In this document: piece after piece, positions 34,583-44,657 of the stretch
How the letters are laid out: each line of letters starts with the position of its first letter
Position numbering within the stretch: position 1 is the first letter of the stretch
Source of the DNA: Rhodoferax sp.
GTDB lineage: Bacteria > Pseudomonadota > Gammaproteobacteria > Burkholderiales > Burkholderiaceae_C
Direction: 5' to 3'
Length of the DNA stretch: 64,000 nucleotides
Assembly: GCA_029865845.1 (NCBI GenBank)
Contig: JARXAM010000121.1
Span: 19,442-83,441, forward strand
Notes under the pieces: generated by a model
What the model saw: only the letters and a program-made list of their open reading frames with translations
What the model was told of the DNA's origin: nothing
Database searches by the model: none
Position numbers and translations under genes: made by a program

Positions 34583-34774
34583 GAGGTTACTCCTTGAATT
34601 TAAATCTTGCATACAGAATTTGGGGGTTGGAGAGTGCGGGGCCAGAGCCGTCGCAAGCTGCCTGTGGCTATGAAGGCGGGTCTTGGCTGCGATGGGCAAG
34701 CTGCTGGCGGGCGCACATGGCACACGGCACATGGCCGCGTACCACCAGTTGAAGGCAAAGGGGGTGCATCATGG

Positions 34775-36004
34775 TCAGAAGTTCCCTACAAACCAGTCCT
34801 TGAGCGAACTGAAGGCCGATTTCATCGTGCCGGATTTTTGGGCCACCTTGTAACCCCGGATGCGGGCAATGCGGGCCTCTTCCATCAGCCCCATCACCGT
34901 GGCAGCGCGGGGCTGCGCCACCATGTCAGCCAGCGCGCTGTTGTATTTGGGCACCCCTCTGCGCACCGGCTTCAAGAAGATGTCCTCGCCCAGCTCCACC
35001 ATGCCGGGCATGATGCAACTGCCGCCCGTGAGCACGATGCCGCTGGAGAGCACCTCTTCATAGCCCGACTCGCGCATCACCTGGTTCACCAGCGAAAAAA
35101 TTTCTTCTACACGCGGCTCAATCACCCCTGCCAGGGCCTGACGACTCAGCATGCGGGGGCCGCGGTCACCCAGGCCGGGCACCTCCACCTGGGTCTCAGG
35201 GTCCACCAGCAGTTGCTTGGCATGCCCTGATTCGACTTTGATGTCCTCTGCGTCCTTGGTGGGGGTGCGCAGGGCCATGGCGATGTCGCTGGTGATCAGG
35301 TCACCGGCAATCGGTATCACTGCCGTGTGGCGAATGGCGCCGTTGGTGAAGATGGCCACGTCGGTGGTACCCGCCCCAATGTCCACCAGCGCCACACCGA
35401 GTTCGCGCTCGTCTTCGGTGAGCACCGACAGGCTGCTGGCCAAGGGGTTGAGCATGAGCTGCTCGACCTCCAAGCCACAGCGTCGCACGCACTTGATGAT
35501 GTTTTCCGCCGCGCTTTGCGCACCGGTCACGATATGCACTTTCGCCTCCAAGCGGATGCCACTCATGCCGATGGGCTCGCGCACATCCTGGCCGTCGATG
35601 ATGAATTCTTGGGGCTCCACCAAGAGCAAGCGCTGGTCAGTGGAGATGTTGATGGCCTTGGCGGTTTCCACCACGCGGGCCACGTCGGCCGGGGTCACTT
35701 CGCGGTCTTTCACCGCCACCATGCCGCTGCTGTTGATGCCACGAATGTGGCTGCCGGTGATGCCGGTGTACACCCGGGTGATCTTGCAGTCGGCCATCAA
35801 CTCGGCTTCTTTCAGCGCCTGCTGGATGCTGGCCACCGTGGCGTCTATGTTGACCACCACGCCGCGCTTGAGCCCGTTGCTGGGTGCGACCCCGAACCCG
35901 GCCAGTTTGAGCTCACCGCCGGGCATGACCTCGGCCACCACAGCCATCACCTTGGCAGTGCCGATGTCCAGCCCGACGACAAGATCTTTGTATTCCTTAG
36001 CCAT
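34775..36004 (-). CDS. ftsA: Cell division protein FtsA
   Basis: FtsA is the actin-like ATPase that tethers FtsZ to the membrane. The 409-aa protein starts MAKEYKDLVVGLDIGTAKVMAVV (phosphate-1 motif), has ALVDIGAGTTDVAIF (phosphate-2) and VVLTGGSCIMPGM (adenosine motif), and ends in the amphipathic membrane-targeting helix FSSLKDWFVGNF. Length is normal. It follows ftsQ with a 23-bp gap. Confidence 0.97.
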   Translation of the reverse strand: MAKEYKDLVVGLDIGTAKVMAVVAEVMPGGELKLAGFGVAPSNGLKRGVVVNIDATVASIQQALKEAELMADCKITRVYTGITGSHIRGINSSGMVAVKDREVTPADVARVVETAKAINISTDQRLLLVEPQEFIIDGQDVREPIGMSGIRLEAKVHIVTGAQSAAENIIKCVRRCGLEVEQLMLNPLASSLSVLTEDERELGVALVDIGAGTTDVAIFTNGAIRHTAVIPIAGDLITSDIAMALRTPTKDAEDIKVESGHAKQLLVDPETQVEVPGLGDRGPRMLSRQALAGVIEPRVEEIFSLVNQVMRESGYEEVLSSGIVLTGGSCIMPGMVELGEDIFLKPVRRGVPKYNSALADMVAQPRAATVMGLMEEARIARIRGYKVAQKSGTMKSAFSSLKDWFVGNF

Positions 36005-36027
36005 AGTTGTACCCTGCTTCGTTTGCG

Positions 36028-36810
36028 CTATTTCTTGCTGCTGTCAGCGGCCAGCGTGGTGACGCCGCGCAGCTTGACCGCATATCCGTTGGCATGCCGC
36101 AAGTCCGCCGACTCCACGGAGCCAGGGCCCCGTGCATACCGCGCAGTGACTTGCGTCAATGTCGTTAAAAGCCGCTGAAGTCGTGCGGCCACTTCGTCAG
36201 ACGCGCCACGGCCCAACTCCAGCGCGGCACCCCCCTCCAGCCGTGCGCGCCAGTTCCCCCGCTCCGACAGCTCCAGATGCTCCAAGGGCAACTCCATGCC
36301 AGCCAGCAAGGGCGCAAGGGCGCGGTACATGGCCAATACATCGCTGCTTTGGCCTGCTGGCCCCAAGAGCTTGGGCAGTGCATCCTGGTCTACCTCGCCC
36401 ACATTGGCTTCAAACACTTCGCCGTAGCTATTGAGCAGGCGCAACTCCGTATCCGCCCCCCAATACGCCACCGCGATGTGCTCTTGCAAATGCACCCGCA
36501 AGCGGTTGGGGAACTCGCGCCGTACCACGGCATGGCGCACCCACGGCACGCCCTCAAAGGCAGCGCGCACCTGGGCCAAATCGACCGAGAAAAATGTTCC
36601 TTGCAAGCGAGGTGCCACATTGGCCCTTAATGTCAGGGCGCTGTTGTGGTTGACGTCGCCCGTGATGGTGATGCCATTGATGGCAAACACAGGCATGCGC
36701 CCCAGCCAGCGGCCCCCCGCCACGACTGCAAGAACGACAAACGCCATGAACAGGAGCACAGCGGTCCCGTTCATGAGTTTGATGTCCAGCGGTGTGGCAA
36801 TGGGGTTCAC
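36028..36810 (-). CDS. ftsQ: Cell division protein FtsQ
   Basis: FtsQ is a bitopic divisome protein that bridges early and late division proteins in the periplasm. The 260-aa version has a transmembrane segment ([19 protein letters not shown]) at about residues 13-33, then a POTRA domain ([37 protein letters not shown]) and the FtsQ beta domain ([30 protein letters not shown]). I chose GTG 36810, which overlaps the ddl stop as GTGA; the track start adds 16 residues inside ddl. Confidence 0.93.
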   Translation of the reverse strand: MNPIATPLDIKLMNGTAVLLFMAFVVLAVVAGGRWLGRMPVFAINGITITGDVNHNSALTLRANVAPRLQGTFFSVDLAQVRAAFEGVPWVRHAVVRREFPNRLRVHLQEHIAVAYWGADTELRLLNSYGEVFEANVGEVDQDALPKLLGPAGQSSDVLAMYRALAPLLAGMELPLEHLELSERGNWRARLEGGAALELGRGASDEVAARLQRLLTTLTQVTARYARGPGSVESADLRHANGYAVKLRGVTTLAADSSKK

Positions 36811-37760
36811 GCGGCAGCCTTCCCATCCGTGGTGGTGCTTTGCAGCAGGCGCACACATAAGGCCTCGTAGCTGATGCCGGCTGCACGCGCCGACATGGGC
36901 ACCAAGGAATGGCCGGTCATGCCCGGCGAGGTGTTGATCTCCAGCAGGTAAGGCGTGCGGGTGTGGGCGTCAATCATCACGTCGGCACGCGCCCAGCCAC
37001 GGCAGCCCAGCACCTGGTAGGCCTTGCACACCATCGCTTGAATCGCCTCTTCTTCACCCGCAGGCAAGCCGGCAGGCACCAGGTATTGGGTGGTATCGGT
37101 GAAGTATTTGTTTTGGTAGTCGTAGTTGCCCTCGGGCGCCACGATGCGAATAACAGGCAGGGCCTCGGGGGCCGAGGTCGGCCCCCACACCGGGCAGGTG
37201 ACCTCGTCACCGGCAATAAACTGTTCGCACAGCACGTGGCTGTCATGCTGCGAGGCCAGGGCATAGGCAGCATCACATTGGTCAGCCGTCATCACCTTGG
37301 TGAAGCCGATCGACGAGCCTTCGCGTGCGGGCTTAACGATCATGGGCGCACCCAGCACGGCAAACGCCGCGCGGGTTTCTGCTGCACTGTTGACCTGTTG
37401 CCATGCCGGAGTCGACAGCCCTTCAAAACGCCAGATGCGCTTGGTCATGACCTTGTCCATGGAGATGCTGGACGCCATCACCCCCGATCCGGTATAGGGG
37501 ATACCGAGCAGTTCCAACGCGCCCTGCACCGTGCCGTCTTCGCCAAAACGGCCATGCAGCGCGATGAAGCAGCGATCAAAGCCCTCCCGCTTGAGCGCAT
37601 CGAGGGCGCGTTCGGAGGGGTCAAACGCGTGGGCATCCACGCCTTGCGAGCGCAGTGCGTTGAGCACGCCGGTGCCCGACATGAGCGACACCTCGCGCTC
37701 TGCCGAGGCGCCGCCCATTAGCACCGCCACTTTTCCAAGTTTTTCACCTACTGCACTCAT
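36807..37760 (-). CDS. ddl: D-alanine--D-alanine ligase
   Basis: Ddl makes D-Ala-D-Ala for the peptidoglycan pentapeptide. The 317-aa protein is a DdlB-type ATP-grasp ligase with [50 protein letters not shown], and the metal-binding [27 protein letters not shown]. It overlaps murC by 4 bases upstream and ftsQ by 4 bases downstream, so translation is coupled on both sides. Confidence 0.96.
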   Translation of the reverse strand: MSAVGEKLGKVAVLMGGASAEREVSLMSGTGVLNALRSQGVDAHAFDPSERALDALKREGFDRCFIALHGRFGEDGTVQGALELLGIPYTGSGVMASSISMDKVMTKRIWRFEGLSTPAWQQVNSAAETRAAFAVLGAPMIVKPAREGSSIGFTKVMTADQCDAAYALASQHDSHVLCEQFIAGDEVTCPVWGPTSAPEALPVIRIVAPEGNYDYQNKYFTDTTQYLVPAGLPAGEEEAIQAMVCKAYQVLGCRGWARADVMIDAHTRTPYLLEINTSPGMTGHSLVPMSARAAGISYEALCVRLLQSTTTDGKAAA

Positions 37761-39193
37761 AACTCTGGTTCCTGCTGCTGGCGCAGCTCTGCATGCTTCA
37801 GGAGTTCAACGATCTGCCCTGGCACTGCGCCGATGGAGCCCGCCCCCATGCAGACCAACACATCGCCGTCGCGTGCGTTGTCAATGGCGACCTGGGGCAT
37901 GGCGGCAATGTCGTCCACAAACAGGGGCTCCACCTTGCCTGCGATACGCAGGGCGCGGGCCAGCGAACGCCCGTCGGCGGCCACGATGGGGGCTTCGCCA
38001 GCCGCATACACCTCGGCCAAGAGCACCGCATCGGCACCGGCACCGATGACCTTCACAAAGTCTTCAAAACAATCCCGGGTGCGGGTATAGCGGTGCGGCT
38101 GAAAGGCCAACACCAAACGCCGGCCCGCAAACGCACCGCGTGCAGCCGCCAGCGTGGCGGCCATCTCGACCGGGTGGTGGCCGTAGTCGTCAATCACCGT
38201 CACCGTGCCGCCTTGCGGCAAGGCCAAGTCGCCATAGCGCTGGAAGCGGCGGCCCACGCCCTTGAATTCGGCCAGCGCTTTCACGACCGCTGCGTCGGGG
38301 ATGTTCAGCTCCACTGCCACCGCAATGGCGGACAGTGCGTTGAGCACGTTGTGCAGGCCGGGCAGGTTGAGCACCACGTCTATGTCGGGCAGCACCACAC
38401 CGTTGCGGCGCTGCACGGTGAAGTGCATCTGGCCATGGACGGCGCGCACATTCACGGCACGCACTTCGGCGCCCTCGTTGAAGCCGTAGCTGGTGATCGG
38501 GCAGGTGACCTGCTCGCAAATGTCGCGCACGGCCGGATCGTCTGTGCAAAGGATTGCCGTGCCGTAAAAGGGCATGCGGTGTAAGAAATCGACAAACGCT
38601 TTCTTGAGCTTGCCAAAGTCGTGGCCGTAGGTCTCCATGTGGTCGGCGTCGATATTGGTCACCACCGCCATCACCGGCAACAGGTTCAGGAAGGACGCAT
38701 CCGACTCGTCGGCCTCGACCACGATGTGCTCACCGCTTCCCAAGCGGGCATTGGCCCCCGCGCTGTTGAGGCGCCCGCCGATCACAAAGGTGGGGTCCAG
38801 ACCGGCCTCGGCCAACACGCTGGCCACCAAGCTGGTGGTGGTGGTTTTGCCGTGGGTGCCCGCAATCGCAATGCCCTGCTTAAGGCGCATCAGCTCGGCC
38901 AACATCAACGCGCGGGGCACGATGGGAATCTTCATCTCCCGGGCGCGGATCACCTCGGGGTTGTCGCTCTGCACGGCGGTGGAGGTGACCACCGCATCGG
39001 CACCGCGCACGTGGTGGGCCGCGTGGCCCACATACGTGGTGATGCCCAAGCCCGCCAAACGGCGGGTGGTGGCGTTGTCGGCCAGGTCGGAGCCCGAGAT
39101 CGTATAGCCCAGGTTGCTCAGCACCTCGGCGATGCCGGACATGCCTGAGCCGCCTATGCCCACGAAGTGAATGTGTTTGACGGCGTGTTTCAT
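37757..39193 (-). CDS. murC: UDP-N-acetylmuramate--L-alanine ligase
   Basis: MurC adds L-alanine to UDP-MurNAc, the first amino acid of the stem peptide. The 478-aa protein begins [30 protein letters not shown], has the ATP loop [17 protein letters not shown], and [12 protein letters not shown] in the C-terminal domain. Overlaps of 4 bases join it to murG and ddl. It is distinct from mpl at 7.2 kb, which carries the GICGTFMGG nucleotide loop. Confidence 0.97.
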   Translation of the reverse strand: MKHAVKHIHFVGIGGSGMSGIAEVLSNLGYTISGSDLADNATTRRLAGLGITTYVGHAAHHVRGADAVVTSTAVQSDNPEVIRAREMKIPIVPRALMLAELMRLKQGIAIAGTHGKTTTTSLVASVLAEAGLDPTFVIGGRLNSAGANARLGSGEHIVVEADESDASFLNLLPVMAVVTNIDADHMETYGHDFGKLKKAFVDFLHRMPFYGTAILCTDDPAVRDICEQVTCPITSYGFNEGAEVRAVNVRAVHGQMHFTVQRRNGVVLPDIDVVLNLPGLHNVLNALSAIAVAVELNIPDAAVVKALAEFKGVGRRFQRYGDLALPQGGTVTVIDDYGHHPVEMAATLAAARGAFAGRRLVLAFQPHRYTRTRDCFEDFVKVIGAGADAVLLAEVYAAGEAPIVAADGRSLARALRIAGKVEPLFVDDIAAMPQVAIDNARDGDVLVCMGAGSIGAVPGQIVELLKHAELRQQQEPEL

Positions 39194-40254
39194 GGTGCCA
39201 GCGCCTCGCAGGCAGCCACCACCGCTGCGGTGGCGTGTAGTTGTTGCATTTTTTTAGCTCCCAGCGCGCGCTGCAAAAGCGCAGGCCGCTCTGTGTTCAT
39301 CAGCATGTCTGCCAGCGCTTCAGGGGTCAGCGTGGCTTGCGGCATGAGCCAGCCGCCGCCCTGATCCACCAAGAAGCGGGCATTGAAGGTTTGGTGGTCA
39401 TCCACCGCCGCAGGAAAGGGCACAAACACCGCAGCGGCACCCACCGCTGCCAGCTCGGTCACCGTGCTGGCACCAGAGCGGCAGATCACCAAATCCGCAT
39501 CGGCGAAGGCCTGCGCGGTGTTGTCAATGAAAGGCGTTAGCGTGGCCTGCACACCAGCGGCGGCGTAGTTGGCCCGCAATTCATCGATCTGTTTCTCTCC
39601 GGCCTGGTGCGTTACCAGCGGGCGCTGGGCTTCGGGAATCAGCGCCAGGGCTTGGGGTACCACGGTGTTGAGGGCGCGCGCACCCAAGCTGCCTCCCACG
39701 ACCAACACACGGAGCGGGCCGCTGCGCCCGGCAAAGCGCTCGTGGGGCGCGGGCAGGTTCAAAAACTCCGCACGCAGCGGGTTGCCCACCCACTGTGCCT
39801 TGGGCATGGCGTTCGGGAAGGCGACAAACACGCGGTCGGCAACGCCCGCCAAAACCTTGTTGGCCAGGCCCGCCACCGAGTTCTGCTCGTGCAGCACCAA
39901 AGGCTTGCCACACAGCACGCCCATCATGCCGCCAGGGAACGTGATATAGCCGCCTAGGCCCACCACTACGTCGGGCTTGACGCGACGCACCACACGCAGG
40001 CTTTGCCAGAACGCACGCAACAGCTTGAAAGGCAAGAAGGCCAGTGTCTGTATCCCTTTGCCGCGCACGCCACCAAACGCAACCAGCTCCAAGGGAATGC
40101 TGCGGGTTGGCACGATGCGGCTTTCCATGCTGCCGGGGGCACCCAGCCAGTGCACACGCCAACCTTTGTCCCGCAGAGCTTGCGCCACAGCCAGCCCCGG
40201 AAAGATGTGTCCCCCGGTGCCGCCAGCCATGATCAACGCTGTTTTCTGTGTCAT
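39190..40254 (-). CDS. murG: Lipid II synthase (UDP-GlcNAc transferase) MurG
   Basis: MurG transfers GlcNAc to lipid I to form lipid II at the inner membrane face. The 354-aa protein starts [27 protein letters not shown], with the donor-site [40 protein letters not shown] near the C-terminus. The ATG at 40254 overlaps the stop of a 28-codon micro-ORF as ATGA and has GGAGG close upstream; the track's start at 40371 lies inside ftsW. In relatives murG normally follows ftsW directly; here an 83-bp duplication separates them. Confidence 0.95.
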   Translation of the reverse strand: MTQKTALIMAGGTGGHIFPGLAVAQALRDKGWRVHWLGAPGSMESRIVPTRSIPLELVAFGGVRGKGIQTLAFLPFKLLRAFWQSLRVVRRVKPDVVVGLGGYITFPGGMMGVLCGKPLVLHEQNSVAGLANKVLAGVADRVFVAFPNAMPKAQWVGNPLRAEFLNLPAPHERFAGRSGPLRVLVVGGSLGARALNTVVPQALALIPEAQRPLVTHQAGEKQIDELRANYAAAGVQATLTPFIDNTAQAFADADLVICRSGASTVTELAAVGAAAVFVPFPAAVDDHQTFNARFLVDQGGGWLMPQATLTPEALADMLMNTERPALLQRALGAKKMQQLHATAAVVAACEALAP

Positions 40255-40272
40255 ACACGGCCTCCGTGCATG
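40251..40272. repeat. Direct repeat copy 2 (murG start)
   Basis: TCATACACGGCCTCCGTGCATG occurs here and again at 40334-40355, identical over 22 bp and offset by 83 bp. Each copy holds GGAGG and ATGA on the coding strand, so the murG start region was duplicated. Confidence 0.93.
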
Positions 40273-40337
40273 GATGTCGCTGGCGCGCCATGCAAGGCTT
40301 GCGCCTTGTGCCAATTTTGGCGAAACAGGCAACTCAT
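40251..40337 (-). CDS. 28-codon micro-ORF between ftsW and murG
   Basis: An ATG at 40337 overlaps the ftsW stop (ATGA), has the Shine-Dalgarno GGAGG 8 bases upstream inside ftsW, and opens [28 protein letters not shown], whose TGA overlaps the murG ATG (ATGA). Its last six residues, MHGGRV, are the same as the last six of FtsW. It arose from duplication of the ftsW end/murG start junction, so it may do no more than carry ribosomes from ftsW to murG. No homologue is known to me. Confidence 0.5.
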   Translation of the reverse strand: MSCLFRQNWHKAQALHGAPATSMHGGRV

Positions 40338-40367
40338 ACACGGCCTCCGTGCATGAGTTGCCTGTTT
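40323..40367. repeat. 45-nt near-perfect hairpin at the ftsW stop
   Basis: On the mRNA strand AAACAGGCAACTCAT pairs perfectly with ATGAGTTGCCTGTTT (15 bp), and GCACGG pairs with CCGTGT inside it (one G-U pair), leaving a three-base AGG loop. The stem contains the last ftsW codons, the GGAGG ribosome-binding site and the ATGA overlap. It should form a very stable structure in the mRNA and could hide the micro-ORF start or act as a pause or processing site. Confidence 0.85.
40334..40355. repeat. Direct repeat copy 1 (ftsW end)
   Basis: The first copy of the 22-bp repeat also found at 40251-40272. It includes the last ftsW codons (MHGGRV stop) and forms the apical half of the 45-nt hairpin. Confidence 0.93.
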
Positions 40368-41584
40368 TCATAATCTACGCGGAGGACGACGGCGATGGCT
40401 ACGAGGTTGATCAGGATGGCGGAGCCGCCGTAGCTCATGAGGGGCAGGGTCAAGCCCTTGGTGGGCAATGCGCCCAGATTCACCCCCATGTTGATGAAGG
40501 CCTGAAAGCCCATCCACACGCCCACCCCTTGCGCAACCAACCCGGAAAACACGCGGTCCAAGGCAATGGCCTGGCGACCAATGTGCATGATGCGACGGGT
40601 CAGCCACAAGAACAGCCCAATGACCGCGATGACCCCCAGCAGCCCAAACTCCTCGCCGATCACGGCCAGCAAAAAGTCGGTGTGGGCTTCGGGCAGCCAA
40701 TGCAGCTTTTCCACGCTGCCACCCAGGCCGACCCCAAAAATCTCACCACGACCAAATGCGATGAGGGAGTGCGACAACTGATAGCCCTTGCCCATGGAGT
40801 ATTTGTCGTTCCACGGGTCCAGGTAGGCAAAGATGCGCTCCCGCCGCCATTCGGAAAACGCGATCATCAAGGCGAATGCAACCACCATCACAGTGGCGAT
40901 CAGAAAGAACATGCGCGCGTTCACACCGCCCAAAAACAAGATGCCCATGGCAATCACCGCGATCACCAAAAAGGCCCCCATGTCGGGCTCGGCCAGCAGC
41001 AACAGGCCAATCACCGCGACGGCTGCCGCCATCGGTGCCACCGCGCGGAAGAAGTGCTCTTTCACGTCCATTTTTCGCACCATGTAGTCCGAGGCATATA
41101 GCAGCACAGCGAACTTGGCCAGTTCAGAGGGCTGAAAGTTCAATGCCCCCAGCGCGATCCATCGCTTGGCTCCGTTCACGTCACGCCCCACACCCAGCAC
41201 GACCATCAGCAGCACCAACGCCACAATCAGCAGCCAGGGTGCCATACGCTCCCACATGTGCATGGGAATCTGGAACGCCAACAGAGCCATTGCAAACGCG
41301 GCCCCCATCGAAAAAGCATGGCGAACCACAAAATGGCTGTGGTTGTACGCAACGAACTTGGGGTTGTCGGGCATGGCGATGGATGCCGAATACACCATCA
41401 CCAATCCCCACAACAGAAGCGCCACGGTGACCCAGACCAGCGGCTGATCGAAGCCCTTGACCTGTGCTGGCGTCGTGGTGGCCGCAAAGGAACCGCGCCC
41501 ACCCAAGCGCACAGGCAGCACACCGGCCGCGTCGGGCGCTTGGGGTGCCCACCATGCGGCGAACATGTTGCCCAAGCGCTTCAT
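40334..41584 (-). CDS. ftsW: Septal peptidoglycan glycosyltransferase FtsW
   Basis: FtsW polymerises lipid II at the septum together with FtsI. The 416-aa SEDS protein has about ten transmembrane helices and the motifs [35 protein letters not shown] and [27 protein letters not shown]. The N-terminus carries about 30 cytoplasmic residues. It starts within the murD stop (4-base overlap). Its 3' end lies inside the 45-nt hairpin. Confidence 0.96.
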   Translation of the reverse strand: MKRLGNMFAAWWAPQAPDAAGVLPVRLGGRGSFAATTTPAQVKGFDQPLVWVTVALLLWGLVMVYSASIAMPDNPKFVAYNHSHFVVRHAFSMGAAFAMALLAFQIPMHMWERMAPWLLIVALVLLMVVLGVGRDVNGAKRWIALGALNFQPSELAKFAVLLYASDYMVRKMDVKEHFFRAVAPMAAAVAVIGLLLLAEPDMGAFLVIAVIAMGILFLGGVNARMFFLIATVMVVAFALMIAFSEWRRERIFAYLDPWNDKYSMGKGYQLSHSLIAFGRGEIFGVGLGGSVEKLHWLPEAHTDFLLAVIGEEFGLLGVIAVIGLFLWLTRRIMHIGRQAIALDRVFSGLVAQGVGVWMGFQAFINMGVNLGALPTKGLTLPLMSYGGSAILINLVAIAVVLRVDYENRQLMHGGRV

Positions 41585-43464
41585 GGGGCTTGCTCCAGTT
41601 CAGTGCCGTGCGACAGGGCCAGCTCTTTGACCGCCTCGCAAAACACCTGTGCACGGTGCTCGTAGTGCTTGAACATGTCAAAGCTGGCGCAGGCCGGCGA
41701 CATGAGCACCGCGTCGCCCGCATGGGCGTGCCCATGCGCTATCACTACGGCGGCGCCCATGCTGTCTGCATCCACCATGGGAACGCCGGTGGGCACCAGG
41801 GCGGCGCGGATCAAGGGGGCGTCGCGCCCGATCAGCACCACCGTGCGGGCATAGCGCGCAACCGGTGCAGCCAAGGGTGCGAAGTCTTGGCCTTTGCCAT
41901 CGCCCCCCAAAATCAGCACGATGCGGCGGTCTGCCCCCAGACCCAGTAACGCAGCCACCGTGGCGCCGACATTGGTGCCCTTGCTGTCGTCAAAGAACTC
42001 GACGCCGTGGACGATCCCAATGGGCTCGACGCGGTGCGGCTCGCCACGGTATTCGCGCAAGCCATACAAAATGGGGGCCAACGCGCAACCGGCACAGGCA
42101 CACAAAGCCAGCGCGGCCAGCGCATTGCTGGCGTTGTGCCGCCCACGGATACGCAGTGCATCTGCGGGCATCAGGCGCTGAATGTGGATGTCTTCCTCCT
42201 CATCCTTGCGGCGCTTGCGGGTTTCGTCCGACTCCAGGGCGCGCACCAGCCAGACCATGCCGTTGACCTCTTCGATGCCAAAGTCGCCGGGGCGTTTGGG
42301 CATATCGGTGCCAAAGGAGATGTAGGGGCGCTCTTGCGGTTTTTGCAGGCGCATGCGGACCGGCTCGGGGCGCATGGCCATGACAGTCGCGTCTTCCCGG
42401 TTCAGCACCATCATGCCGCGCTGTCCAAAGATGCGGGCCTTGGCAGCGGCATAGGCGGGCATGCTGCCGTGCCAGTCGAGGTGGTCTTGCGACACATTGA
42501 GAACCACAGCCGCGCTGGGTTCAAAGCCTTCTGCGGCGTCCAACTGAAAGCTGGAGAGTTCCAACACCCACACTTCGGGCAGTGTGTCGGCGTGCAAATG
42601 CTGTGTCAGCGTGTCCAGCAGCGTGGGGCCGATGTTGCCAGCCACGGCCACCGTCTTGCCAGCATGCGCGATCAATTGCCCGGTGAGCGACGTGACGGTG
42701 GTTTTGCCATTGGTGCCGGTGATGGCCAACACCGCCGGATGGTAGCCGCGCGCGGCGCGCAGCGATGCCAGTGCCATGGCATATAAGCCCAACTCTCCAC
42801 TCACAAAAATGCCTTGTGCCTTCGCAGCATCCACCACAGGCGCAATGTCCTTCGGACTCAAGCCGGGCGAGCGAACCACCGCGTGCAGGCCTTGGCCTTC
42901 CACCAGCGATGCGGCAAACGCCCCAGATACAAACCGCACCTGGGGCAGTGCGCGCTGCAGCTCTGCCAATTGGGGTGGCGTCTGCCGGGTATCGGCGACC
43001 GTGACCTGCGCAGCCCCCGTCAACACACACCAACGCGCCATTGCCAGGCCCGACACACCCAAGCCCAACACCAGCACGTGCTGACCCGCCAGCGGTGCAA
43101 AGACCTGCGCGGGGGCCGGTGCCGCGTCGGTGCCAGCCGCAGGCTCCGCATCTAGCGCGCGAGGCCCGCTGGCGACCGCATGCACAAGGTCTGCCGCCTC
43201 CGATTTTTCGGCCTGGTTTTCCGCAAAGATACGCGCCACAAACGCCGCCGCGTCCTGGGCCGCCGTGAGCGTAGTGGGCAGTGGTTTGGGGCCTGCCGTC
43301 GCAGGCGCAGCGCTCGGGGCCTGGGGCATAAGCGCTTGCGGTACGTCGCTGGCGGCCACTTCTGGCAGCACACGGTCTGCCGAAGGGACGTGTTGCGCCC
43401 CACCGGCGGCGATGTCCGGTGTGTGCAGGGGTTCAGTGAAGGGCTGCGGCTCGGGCGTGGTCAT
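41581..43464 (-). CDS. murD: UDP-N-acetylmuramoyl-L-alanine--D-glutamate ligase
   Basis: MurD adds D-glutamate to UDP-MurNAc-L-Ala. The core starts at about residue 126 with [21 protein letters not shown] and has [18 protein letters not shown] and the C-terminal [15 protein letters not shown]. At 627 aa it is about 170 residues longer than E. coli MurD. The excess is an Ala/Pro-rich N-terminal extension of about 125 residues, with a helical stretch [23 protein letters not shown], plus a charged insert [19 protein letters not shown] in the central region. No ATG near the core would give a standard start, and murD overlaps mraY upstream by 4 bases, which supports the long form. Confidence 0.94.
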   Translation of the reverse strand: MTTPEPQPFTEPLHTPDIAAGGAQHVPSADRVLPEVAASDVPQALMPQAPSAAPATAGPKPLPTTLTAAQDAAAFVARIFAENQAEKSEAADLVHAVASGPRALDAEPAAGTDAAPAPAQVFAPLAGQHVLVLGLGVSGLAMARWCVLTGAAQVTVADTRQTPPQLAELQRALPQVRFVSGAFAASLVEGQGLHAVVRSPGLSPKDIAPVVDAAKAQGIFVSGELGLYAMALASLRAARGYHPAVLAITGTNGKTTVTSLTGQLIAHAGKTVAVAGNIGPTLLDTLTQHLHADTLPEVWVLELSSFQLDAAEGFEPSAAVVLNVSQDHLDWHGSMPAYAAAKARIFGQRGMMVLNREDATVMAMRPEPVRMRLQKPQERPYISFGTDMPKRPGDFGIEEVNGMVWLVRALESDETRKRRKDEEEDIHIQRLMPADALRIRGRHNASNALAALALCACAGCALAPILYGLREYRGEPHRVEPIGIVHGVEFFDDSKGTNVGATVAALLGLGADRRIVLILGGDGKGQDFAPLAAPVARYARTVVLIGRDAPLIRAALVPTGVPMVDADSMGAAVVIAHGHAHAGDAVLMSPACASFDMFKHYEHRAQVFCEAVKELALSHGTELEQAP

Positions 43465-44639
43465 CGCAATTTGAGGGTAGAGAGGCCCACCAGACAGAGC
43501 AGCATGGTGATGATCCAGAAACGAACCACGACCTGGGTTTCCTTCCAGCCGGATTTCTCAAAGTGGTGGTGCAGTGGGGCCATCTTGAGCAGACGGCGGC
43601 CTTCGCCATATTTTTTTCTGGTGTACTTGAACCAGGTAACTTGCAACATGACCGACAGGGCCTCGGCCACAAAAATGCCGCCCATGATGGCCAGCACGAT
43701 TTCCTGGCGCACGATAACGGCGATGGTGCCCAGTGCCCCACCCAGTGCCAACGCGCCGACATCTCCCATGAATACTTGGGCCGGGTGGGTGTTGAACCAC
43801 AAAAATGCCAGCCCCGCGCCAGCCATGGCCGAGCAAAATATCAGCAGCTCGCCGGCCCCCGGAATATGCGGAAAGAACAGGTATTTGGAAAACACCGCAC
43901 TGCCCGTGACATAGGCAAACACGCCCAGTGCAGAGCCCACCATGACCACCGGCATGATGGCTAAGCCGTCCAGGCCGTCAGTGAGGTTCACCGCATTGCT
44001 GGAACCCACAATGACGAGGTAGGTCATGAGCACAAAACCCAACACGCCCAGGGGGTAGCTCACTTCTTTGATGAAGGGCAACAGCAAGCCGGCCTTAGGC
44101 GGCAGGTTCACATCAAAGCCCGAACGCACCCAGTTGTAGAACAACTCCAGCACCCGCAGGTTGGAACTCTCGGAGATACTAAACACCAGATACAGCGCGG
44201 CCAAAAGGCCGATCAGGCTTTGCCAAAAATACTTTTCCCGCGAGCGCATGCCCTCGGGGTCTTTGTGCACCACCTTGCGCCAGTCATCGACCCAGCCTAT
44301 AGCGCCGAAGCCCAGCGTGACGACCAGCACGATCCAGATGAAGCGGTTGGACCAATCCGCCCACAACAAGGTGGAGGTGGCGATGCACAGCAGAATCAGC
44401 ACGCCCCCCATGGTGGGTGTGCCGCTTTTGGCCAAATGGGTTTCCATGCCGTAGCCGCGAATCGGCTGTCCGATTTTCAGGGCTCGCAAACGTCGGATCA
44501 CGGCGGGGCCAGCCAGCAGGCCAATCAGCAAGGCGGTGAGCGCTGCCATTACGGCGCGAAACGTGAGGTACTGGAATACACGAAACACCCCGAACTCGGG
44601 CGACAAACTTTGTAGCCATTGGGCCAGGCTTAACAGCAT
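43461..44639 (-). CDS. mraY: Phospho-N-acetylmuramoyl-pentapeptide transferase
   Basis: MraY transfers phospho-MurNAc-pentapeptide to undecaprenyl phosphate to form lipid I. The 392-aa protein has about ten transmembrane helices and the family motifs [29 protein letters not shown] and the [20 protein letters not shown] loop with the conserved histidine cluster. It follows murF by 18 bp and overlaps murD by 4 bases. Length is normal for Gram-negatives plus a slightly longer N-terminus. Confidence 0.97.
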   Translation of the reverse strand: MLLSLAQWLQSLSPEFGVFRVFQYLTFRAVMAALTALLIGLLAGPAVIRRLRALKIGQPIRGYGMETHLAKSGTPTMGGVLILLCIATSTLLWADWSNRFIWIVLVVTLGFGAIGWVDDWRKVVHKDPEGMRSREKYFWQSLIGLLAALYLVFSISESSNLRVLELFYNWVRSGFDVNLPPKAGLLLPFIKEVSYPLGVLGFVLMTYLVIVGSSNAVNLTDGLDGLAIMPVVMVGSALGVFAYVTGSAVFSKYLFFPHIPGAGELLIFCSAMAGAGLAFLWFNTHPAQVFMGDVGALALGGALGTIAVIVRQEIVLAIMGGIFVAEALSVMLQVTWFKYTRKKYGEGRRLLKMAPLHHHFEKSGWKETQVVVRFWIITMLLCLVGLSTLKLR

Positions 44640-44657
44640 GAAACTTCTCCAAACAAT

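Noticed and set aside
33278-34597. 439-aa plus-strand ORF opposite ftsZ
   Set aside because: Antisense shadow of ftsZ, which is identified beyond doubt on the minus strand.
40255-40371. N-terminal extension of MurG from ATG 40371
   Set aside because: It would begin inside ftsW and add 39 unrelated residues; the family start [16 protein letters not shown] has its own GGAGG and an ATGA overlap.
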